Of a stretch of DNA of 64,000 nt, positions 33,301 to 42,497 are shown one piece after another (the first letter of the stretch is position 1; every line of letters begins with the position of its first letter). A program made the translations under genes and the position numbers. Source of the stretch: Tomocerus qinae (Eukaryota; Arthropoda; Collembola; Entomobryomorpha; Tomoceridae); contig CM034546.1 of assembly GCA_020055645.1 (NCBI GenBank), positions 55,800,001 to 55,864,000 of the forward strand. Direction: 5' to 3'. Below the pieces are notes generated by a model, which worked only from the letters and a program-made list of their open reading frames with translations, made no database searches and was not told the DNA's origin.

Positions 33301-36300
33301 CAGTTGGGTTTCCATAAAATTGATAAATTGTCAGACCTCCTTTCTGAATTGCTTTTGGACTTGACCAACAATCTCCACAATATTAAGAACTTAACACAAA
33401 ACAAAATTCCAGTGAAAGATTTGTTTGTGTTGCCAGCAACAAATATGGTTTGGTCTGTTGTATCAGGTCAAAAATTTCTTTCACAGGATGAAAATTTTTT
33501 GAAAATTTACAAAAATGTGGAAATTTTGGGACACACTCCTTTGTGGAAATTCGGTTTGTTGAGCATTTTACCAAATAACAAATTAATTCATTATATAATG
33601 GGATGTACACCATTCTGCAATGCCGGTAGAAACCTTAATGAATTCATGAAGGTTAGTAAAAATAATTTATATTAACTCTGATAATAAAAATGATGACTAA
33701 AAATACACATAATAAAAATGATGACTAAAAATACACATGAAATTGCATTGAAATGTTTGCATACATTTTCAGCAACTGGTTGATGAAAGAATGAAATTAG
33801 CTAAAACAGAGCCTGAAGATTTTGTCGATCACTTTCTTCTGGAAATTGAAAAACACAAAGACAATGGCACTTTGAAGAAGTATTATTGCAAAAATCAACT
33901 GGTCCAAATTTTATCAGAATTGTTTGAAGCAGGGAGTGACACAACCAGCAAATTTATGGAGTTTTCTCTTATGTACATGGCCCAGCATCTAGAAATACAG
34001 GAAAAAGTACAAATGGAAATAGATTCAGAAATAGGATACAAAACTATTCCTTTATACAATGATCACAGAAGCAGGTAAATGGACGTTTCAATAAATAAAA
34101 CTTAATGTACTACACTTAAGTAAAATAGAACGTTGTTATCCATCCCGAAATCTAGTTCTTACTAAATTATTATGGAATTCCTTTAATTTTCTTTTTTAGG
34201 TTTAGTGTCGTCCCTTAAAGAATCATTTTATTCTAATTCCATTTTTCGTGTTGTACACAAAATAACCTTAAACTGCACTGTTTGTTAACAAATCTCAAAT
34301 AATGAAGTTATTGGGGTCATTTAGACTCCATAGGGAGAATTATGGAGTTTTTATGGATCCTTAAATAGAGAAGGATTTAAAGAGTGTTGATGCACAAAGG
34401 TGGAAATTTAGTAAGACCTCAAGCGAATAAGACTTTGTTGGAGCAAAACATTGATATAGACTATTTATAACGTAAAATGGATGGAAATTTTTTCTTAAGG
34501 GACAATATTCTACCTTTCCGACCCTATAATACTAAATTAAATGATTTAAAAAGTTGGCTCAAATAATGTTACAATAACATATCACACAAGAACTGAAATT
34601 TTAATTTACCTCCAGAATGCCTTATACAATGGCAACAATCATGGAAATTCACAGATTGGGCAGCGTTATTCCTATCGTGCCAAGATTTACAGAATACGAT
34701 TGGAAAAATAAAGGAGAAGTTCTGGAAAAGGTATGCAATTAGTTAATAAAAATTAATCCAAATATTTAGCCTTGGTCAGATTTTATATGAAATCATGACA
34801 TCGGAAAGTCTATGCCTATTCAATTTAATAAGAATCAACCTGTAGGAACATATTTCTTTGCTTCTTTCCTGAATAGTTGGATTCTGGGTTTTTTGCCGGT
34901 ATTTTTTAGATTTCCAGCCGCTCACCTTACATAATATACCAGCTTGCATAATACGAGCCATATGTCGTCTAAAATACATGCATTTTTAGGCTGGTATCGA
35001 AAATACGCAATATGCAGCTATAAGCAGCAATATGTAGGCTAATATATGCATATTGAGTATTTTCGGTTCCAGCCTGAAAATGCATAATGCGTATTTGATA
35101 CCTCAAGGGACGATATAGAGTGAAAATATAAGAGATCACGCAAGCTGGGAACCGATTGTAACAGACGAAGTTGACAATTTCAGCATCTACTCTACTTTAG
35201 AATATTAGAAAACTAATTTCTCCAATTTTTTTTAAAATCCGCAGTTTTTGAGTTATGGCGGTTTTTACCCAAAACCTTTACGTGGGAGTAATTTCGAAAC
35301 TACTGAACCGATTTTGACGAAACCAAAGCCAAAATGATCGCATGGCTGTTCTCTACATGGGGTAATCAAAACATTTTTCAAAAATCCAAAATTTTGAAAA
35401 ATTTCGAAAAAACTTCGAAAAATGATTTTGATTCGAATTTTATTGTGCATTGAGTTTATGAAGACTTGTAATGCAGTTACAAATGTTTCTAAGTCGTCTT
35501 CAACTCATTTAAAGATTTTTCGAAATTTTTTCGAAATTTTTCAAAATTTTGGATTTTTGAAAAATGTTTTGATTACCCCATGTAGAGAATAGCCATGCGA
35601 TCATTTTGGCACTGGTTTCGTCAAAATCGGTTCAGTAGTTTCGAAATTACTCCCACGTAAAGGTTTTGGGTAAAAACCGCCATAACTCAAAAACTGCGGA
35701 TTTTTAAAAAAATTCGAGAAATTAGTTTTCTAATATTCTAAAGTAGAGTAGATGCTGAAATTGTCAACTTCGTCTGTTACAATCGGTTCCCAGCCTGCGT
35801 GATCTCTTATATTTTCACTCTATAACGGATCTGTCTATATCACAATTTCACATCTTTATATTGCTCCTGCAATAATTACATGTAATTATATTTGAAGCTA
35901 ATGTTTCAAAGTTACTCAACTTCAAAGTTCAAAGTAGTTCAAAGTAAAGTTACAAAATAATTACAGATAGTACAAGTTTTAATAATATAGCCATAAAGAG
36001 AATTCAGATCAACTTCTGGATCAAGTTTTAAATGCGTGAGAGCTGTAATATCTGTAGTTAGTACACTAGTTAGTTTTAAGTAGGGGTTACCTAGTATACT
36101 TAACCCATAAATTATACATAATTCGTTCCACAACTTACTGAGCTGATCTAATACTAACTATATAGTGTACTATGTAACTATAAATGCACGTTTTACTAAA
36201 AAACTAATAGCGTTTAAATACATTACTGCAAGGCATGAAAAAGGTAGGTGCTAGCAAAAAGGCAAAAAGCCACCTTTTTGCCTTTTTGCCTTTTTGTGCT

Positions 36301-37765
36301 TTTTTGCCTTTTTGGAGTAGTCACCGCCACCTGTGATACTTCATTAAAGCTAACTTTTGTAGACTGTCCCGTCCTACACATTCAAATATTCAGATAAATT
36401 GCAGATGCTAGTTAGAGTTTTTGACTATTAAACTATTTATTACTAATACAACACAATTCAAAATGAACTATAATGTATTTGTGACAAACCGTATAATAAA
36501 AAATGAGCCAGGTCGAACATCTGCGTATTGTGTACAATGTACAATATTATATGGGATATATCAGTTCAACCAAAATATCCACTATTTGACTGTTACTGGT
36601 TAGAACAGCTCTAGGTTCTTGTTTTTATCCTCATGTTTTTTTAAAATTGCTTACAATGTCAGTTTGTTGTTTTCGATTGTTTTTTATTATCTAATGAATA
36701 ATGAATGACCGAATTATTACAGATATAAGAATTGCTGTTTTTTAAAATCGTATTTCTTGTTCACATCCTTGATTGTCAATATGTCAATTGCTAATTACCC
36801 CATTTAACAGCAAAAAGGCAGAAAGGCAAAAAGGTAGCTTTTTGCTGATTTTGCTAGGCAAAAAGGCAAGCAAAAAGGCAAAAAGGCAAAAAGGTAGCTT
36901 TTTGCCTTTTTCATGCCCTGCATTACTGGCATAGTCTCAAGACGAAATGGCCATAGAAATACAAAAACCTTTACTTTGAAGGAATTCTTTAAAAAATAAT
37001 TTAATTTCAGGGAAACCAAATTGGTTGCGTCATGTGGGCTCTACGAATGAATGAGTCTTTTTGGGGCGATCCTGCCACATTTCGGCCAGAGCGATTTTTA
37101 AATGAGGACAATTCTTTCATTATGGAGAAAATGAACCGAGTGATGCCATTCTCGTCCAGTAAATTCTATTTTTCTTACAAATACGGAATAATTTACTACC
37201 CCAATACCGAAATATTGAAAGCGTTATTAGTGTAAAGAATATAAACCCAGATTAATAAATCTATTTTTAACACAACTTTTCACACTAAGGTTTCAACAAG
37301 AATTATATAAGTGGAGACTTTTTGGAGTTTTAGAAATTTCACAAAAAAATCATGGCAGACCGTCATGGTAGCCTTTGATATTGGTACACCCCTTTGGTAT
37401 CTTTGTAGGTAGTATATGTGGTCGATAAGAGTAAATGCTTTCAATATTTCTTCGGAAATCTTTAACTTGGGAAACCAGATAATAAAAAGAGTGTTGAACT
37501 AACTACCTTGTTATTAGGTATAAAATTTGATTATTTAAAAATTTTATTTTGTTTTTCATATAATTTTCTTTGATTGAAAGGTTTGCGGACATGCCCAGGA
37601 GAGAATATCGCGTCGGCTTCAATCTTTACATTTTTTGTTGGGATATTACAGAAGTACACTGTGAAAAAAGCTATTGAAAATGAGCTGTTAGGAAATGATC
37701 ACATAGTTTGTGGATATGTAAACCAACCGCTTCCTTTCCATGTCTCATTATTAGAGCGAATGTAA
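30349..37765 (+). CDS. Cytochrome P450, CYP2-like, copy 1 (528 aa, 8 exons)
   Basis: ER-membrane monooxygenase, heme-thiolate type. Exons: 30349-30463, 30713-30904, 31121-31234, 33236-33651, 33773-34074, 34616-34730, 37011-37158, 37581-37765; 1,587 nt in one frame. N-terminal anchor ~15-32. I-helix AGSDTT (332-337), K-helix EIHR (390-393), RPERF (443-447), heme region ending LRTCPGE with Cys472 as iron ligand. The GGPHWNELRKYTVRKLGQLGF segment is typical of clan 2. Oddities: the conserved Gly of F-x-x-G-x-R-x-C-x-G is Ser468, encoded across an exon junction, and the exon-2 part (39-102) lacks the usual proline-rich hinge and is hard to align with known P450s. Introns 3 and 6 are ~2 kb; intron 6 holds three inserted elements. 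It may be expressed with the elongases (shared flank). Confidence 0.85.
33676..33738. repeat. Short tandem duplication in P450-1 intron 4
   Basis: Two adjacent copies of ATAAAAATGATGACTAAAAA + TACACAT. No function is apparent. Confidence 0.7.
34979..35084. mobile_element. ~106-bp palindromic MITE in P450-1 intron 6
   Basis: Inverted arms TGCATTTTTAGGCTGG..GAAAATACGCAATATGCA against TGCATATTGAGTATTTTCGG..CCAGCCTGAAAATGCA. A relative lies in P450-2 intron 1 (~40464-40560). No coding. Confidence 0.55.
35116..35822. mobile_element. Fold-back element, 707 bp, with ~320-bp inverted arms
   Basis: The left arm (35116-~35435) and right arm (~35500-35822) are inverted copies, nearly identical to the eye, separated by ~65 bp. 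Termini are TAGAGTGAAAATATAAGAG and its complement, flanked by TA (35114-35115, 35823-35824), which suits a mariner-type fold-back or long-TIR MITE. It lies within the sense intron 6 of P450-1, so the pre-mRNA would form a long double-stranded hairpin. Confidence 0.85.
36229..36920. mobile_element. Non-autonomous hAT element, 692 bp
   Basis: Perfect 8-bp duplication CATTACTG (36221-36228, 36921-36928). Ends CAAGGCATGAAAAAGG and CCTTTTTCATGCCCTG. Both ends carry clusters of GGCAAAAA units in inverted orientation (36240-36320, 36810-36912), a typical subterminal arrangement. It lies inside intron 6 of P450-1 and has no transposase. Confidence 0.85.
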
Positions 37766-37882
37766 ATATGAATATCATATAACAAAGATAATACTATCAG
37801 ATAAACATCTGTAACATTCATATACCTATTGAATTATAATAAATGTGAGATATAATATCATTGCTGTTTAGTAAGTCTTGTT

Positions 37883-38412
37883 CAGGGTTACCAGGTATAC
37901 CTAAATGGCAAGATAATACTTAAATTAGGCCCTATACTTAAAATACTTGCAAGTGTTGTAAAATATACTTAAATAATGAGCTGAAATCGGTAACAATAAA
38001 ATAACTTGATCTTTAAACATAAAAATTACTTTTGTTACGTTCAAGTAAGTTGAAGAATTAAATTTGTCACTAACCACTTAAAGCTAAATTACAAAAAATT
38101 CGTGAAAACCTTTTTGATAAATTAAAGTAAAATTTCTGGCGCTGCGCGCTAATTGGTATCATCTCTGGATTTCCTTACTCATTTATGTAGTAGTATACAA
38201 AAATATTAATTTCGAAATACGTAATTTACGTTTTGTTTGCTTTATTTTCATTAAAAAACCGTAAAATTGTAAGCTGTATACCAATGATAGGGTGAAATAA
38301 GGATGTTTGCAATTCAATATCTTTTACCAAAACGCTTCTGAAGGGCGTGGGTTGGTAAATGACTTTTAATGGTCAGATACTTAAATTCATTGAAGAAAAT
38401 CTGGTAACCCTA
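37883..38412. mobile_element. Non-autonomous hAT element, 530 bp
   Basis: Perfect 8-bp duplication GTCTTGTT (37875-37882, 38413-38420). Ends CAGGGTTACCAG and CTGGTAACCCTA form a 12-bp inverted repeat with one mismatch at the tip. The interior has ACTTAAAT repeats and no open frame of note. It lies 118 bp past the P450-1 stop, probably within or just after its 3' UTR. Confidence 0.88.
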
Positions 38413-38420
38413 GTCTTGTT

Positions 38421-39414
38421 ATTCAAAATAATTAAATTCCTTTTCCCATAATATGTTTATCATATCACATGTAATGTAAAGATTACAATCAAACTGCATT
38501 CCACACCAAGTATCTGTACAACAAGTACAACCATGAGTACAAATACGATACTATCTTAATATAGGAGCCTAACTTATTATTAAATTCTGAAGCTTTACTG
38601 ACGTTATCTTATTTTTTAATTATCTTATTGCAAGAATAAAGGCGAAGTCTGAATGGCAATATGTGTGTGTTATTAAAGATTAATAGTTTACAATAAATAA
38701 TGTAAGATTTAATCTTTTGGCATTGTGAATACCTGCCTGTATACATTCATTCATATGACTTCCTAATTCCCCCTTATTAGCTCTCCTGAGTATTTTTCCT
38801 ATTATACACATTTGTGTTTCAAATGGTAAAATGCTTGCCCGGATGGCGATATATTATGTTAGCTTCAATACTACACGTGTGGGTTCATTTTTAGTCCTTT
38901 TCAACTATAAATCCGCCCGCATAATATACTCTATCCATTTTAATCCATTCCCCATCCTCCCATAGATTATTCACCTAATCGAAATCTGGTACTTAATCAA
39001 ATAATTACAATCCGTTGAGAAATTACACAGCCTACTCATTGTAAGAATCAATCATCATTTTTAACATCAATTATTCAGCAATTTTTTTAGCATTTTTGTA
39101 ATTTTTAACGTTGATGTTTTGATGTTCAAGAAAGAAGATATTTGATTATTACTCTTTTCAAATATTAGTATATTTAAAATATTGTTAAATACCTGAGAGT
39201 ATTTTAATTATCTGCCCAAATTAAATTGCCTTTTTATTTCAATCTAGCTTACCAATGTCAAGGAAAAGATTTCGTGTTTCCCTCAGACTCTGTATTTGTT
39301 GTTGGTACAGGTCTAGATGTATAGACAATACAGACCTGTAGAGTTTAAACGGCTTGATTTGAGAAAAAATTTTATACCAAACATAAAGCTCATCTTCTAT
39401 GTGTGAACGAATAA
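38421..39414. other. Intergenic flank between the P450 genes
   Basis: No gene. Scattered segments resemble the region before elongase 2 (38460-38530 with ~17975-18050; 38820-38860 with 18440-18480; 39240-39310 with 19130-19210). Confidence 0.5.
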
Positions 39415-40149
39415 AAAACAGAATTTTTGTTTCATGGGAACCTGAAATATTCGTAGAAACATTTAATTATCAAGGGAAAAAAATTAACTTTGTGGCGTTT
39501 CAACCTTTCAAAAGTAAGCGAATAAAGTTTTACAGTCCAATATTCATTACATCAAAGGTGTAGGTATATACTTATATCTGAATAATTGGCATAACATAAA
39601 AAAATCCACTGTGTAGCCCTTTGTACTACATAATAATTATCTACCTAGATAATTAATATTTAAAACCAGAAAATAATACTACCTGGGAGTTTTCACTAGG
39701 GGTTTATTAAAATAAACCTGGTTTTATAAAAAGCCTACACCTAAGTGATACATTGTTTAAGAAATTTAGGTGTATTGTACCACATAAAAATTAACTATTA
39801 TCAACATTATCAAGGCTAACTACTTGCAAATAATAGTATGACTAAATAAATAATACAGATTAAACGAATAACACAATAATAAAATAATATAATAAAAACA
39901 AATTTCCCATTTACCCAAATAAAAATATGTACAGGCACTTTTTCAAAGGCAGCCAACTTATATCTTCATGCTAATTCTGGTTTACAAGTAATATGTGTAT
40001 ATGATATTAAGTAAGACTGTCTCTACGCACAATATCTTAGTGTTCATTGGACCTCCATCAAAGAATAACAACCCTTAAATATTATAAACTACTAATTTAT
40101 TTACAAAACTTATTTTAAATAGCAAAAATTTAACACTGACAAGTGAACT
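39415..40149 (+). promoter_or_regulatory. Upstream module, copy F, and promoter flank of P450-2
   Basis: TTCATGGGAACCTGAAATAT (39422), the donor-like CAAAAGTAAGCGAATAAAG (39508), then AACTACTTGCAAATAATAG (39821), AAATTTCCCATTTACCC (39900), GGCAGCCAACTTAT, ATGCTAATTCTGGTTTACAA (39968) and ATCTTAGTGTTCATTGGACC (40033). The last 400 bp track the flank of elongase 2 closely despite the unrelated downstream genes. Confidence 0.62.
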
Positions 40150-40463
40150 ATGTGGAAGTCCATGCTTTTAACAACGGGTCCTGATCCGAATTTACTGGCA
40201 GCCATCTTAGTCTTGGGTTTTATAACTGTTTACTTTACACATAAGAAGCAAAAGAAGAAAGAAGGTAATTCATTCACTGCTTAAATTCTTATAATTTATG
40301 TTATTTCAAAGCAATTCGCAGATTTCTGTTGGATACAAAATATACTTATTATAATGTTATTGTTTCATTAAGTCGAAACAAGTGTTGCAATTTTTTTTAC
40401 ATAACACCACTAGTGCTTTTTTTTCTTTACGGTATCAAATAATAAACCCTCAACATTCATTAT

Positions 40464-40560
40464 GAAGCCGACACAGAAAATTCCCAATATACATTGATGT
40501 ATATTGCGCCTTTCCAGTGCCAACTAGAAATTGCATATTGGGTATTTTCGATGTCAGCCT
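40464..40560. mobile_element. Palindromic MITE, relative of the one at 34979
   Basis: Inverted arms GAAGCCGACACAGAAAATTC..CAATATAC and GCATATTGGGTATTTTCG..GTCAGCCT. It lies in P450-2 intron 1. No coding. Confidence 0.45.
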
Positions 40561-41508
40561 AAAGATGCATCTTGATATTATGCGTGTAAATTTTAGCTAC
40601 AAGCTTGTTATTGATAAATGTTAGGAAACTAAACGAAACTAAAATACTAGAGAATTTAAGCAAGTGCCAGTATAACAAAATTGAGACTGACCAGAAAACG
40701 TGTAGATCTTAGTTAGTTTTATTTACAGAAGCAAGTCAACGTAAAGCAAAACGCAAGTAATTGTGGAATGACATTCATATATGGAAGCCCTTTCTCACAA
40801 TCAGATTATAGTTGACCAATAGTTCACACATTAAAATAACTGCCGGCTTCCAGATACTAATTATTTAATTATGTAATCTGGAAATCCGTTCTAAGTCATA
40901 AATTCACGTTTACGTGGGTCAAAAAGTCACATTATATCTGTTGGAATCGAGTACACCAAAAAGTCATACCATCTAAGAAAACAGACAGAAATTGTAAAAA
41001 CTGATTAACCCTATTGATAATAATGGTGGAGATTTGACAATGTGCTTATTTACAATGTTGACACACGAGTCCTAAATTTTCCCCTCAAAAAGATTTTATT
41101 AAAATATTAAATGTGGAATTAAGACAAAGATAAAGCAGAAAACCACGCAACTACAAGGGTGATTATATGGATACCTCGTATGTGATGCATACGAGAGTAG
41201 TTTGGATAACCTTTCTTTGTTGTGCTAGTAGACTTCAAAACAGTTCCATAACATTGACTCGTATTGACAGTTTTAGGCTCCTCGGGCATTATTTGTCAAC
41301 GATGTCAGTATTGAGGTAGTTTGCAATTGGCCCGTAAATGAGGTCTGTGCCCAGAACTATCATTCTATAGTGAGGCCATATAGCATGCATATCATTTGTG
41401 ATATATATCACCGATATTACAAACAATATATTATGGCGTATAGTATAAACTTATGAAAAGATTGAATTCGTAAATACTTTCTGGCGAACCTTCCTTTGAT
41501 GCTACTAT

Positions 41509-41690
41509 CAGGGTTGCGTTTTGTCCGGATGAAATTGGTTTTGTCCACTGGATAAAACCATTTCGTCCACTAGACATAACCATTTTGTCCGGATGAAATT
41601 AATTTTATCCGGATAAAATCATTTTTCCAGTGGACAAAAACCATTTTATCCAATTTGTCCACAATTCCCTATCCGAATACCGCAACCCTG
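41509..41690. mobile_element. Miniature hAT element, 182 bp
   Basis: Perfect 8-bp duplication GCTACTAT (41501-41508, 41691-41698). Ends CAGGGTTGCG and CGCAACCCTG are a perfect 10-bp inverted repeat. The interior consists of TTTTGTCC/GGATAAAA units in both orientations. It lies in P450-2 intron 1. Confidence 0.92.
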
Positions 41691-42015
41691 GCTACTATCT
41701 TTTGGGCACTTCGGTATAAATTCTAATAACGCTGACCATTCTGTGTTGTTCTTAAATCTTGCATGATTCTTGATATCCGATTACAGGTATCTATATATTA
41801 TTATTATTGTACTATTTTTATGCATTAACTTAATGTTAAAATTTCCATTACAGAAACTACAAGTTACAAATCTGAAAAGCTTTGGAATACAATTAAAGTT
41901 GTTACCTTAAGTATGAAGTGGACATTTGAGAAATCTATTGGAAAAAAACCCTACTTTGAACATCTCTACCGGAGCAGAACACTGAAACCCTTAATTGATG
42001 AAGGAAGGCTGAAGT

Positions 42016-42469
42016 TGTTAAGTATAACAAACTAGGTTGTGAGTAAAAGATTTTGCATTTAGGTGTTACTTAAAGTAACTTTTATTTGGTACAGAGAAAG
42101 AAGTTTTCAGCTCAAACTTACGAGTAAAACTCAGTACAGTTGTATTGTTGCACACAGTATTTAAACAAAATGCTCACATACAGATTCATGTAATATGACG
42201 GACCCTTAATTACTTATAGCATAAGTAGCTTATAGTATTGTCTACATAAAGGACCCTTTGCTAGTACAGAAGTAACAGTTGTTCCCATATGTGTCATGCA
42301 TCATTTAAACTTAATTGAGCTGCAAGTGCTTAATATTAATAGGAACTACTTAAAGGGCCAGAGTTTAAGTGCCTAGACCCTTGACATCTAATGTTCACAA
42401 AAATTTACAATTCAATGGTGTGAACACTTGCTACAATTTTTCTCATGTATTTAGATTAGTACTCTAACA
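42016..42469 (-). repeat. Copia 3' LTR (left)
   Basis: 454 bp, TG..CA bounded with the inverted tips TGTTA/TAACA, identical to the right LTR except at 42312. The polypurine stretch AAGGGACAG (minus strand) ends against it at 42470. Confidence 0.95.
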
Positions 42470-42497
42470 CTGTCCCTTAATCTGAATACATTTTTAT

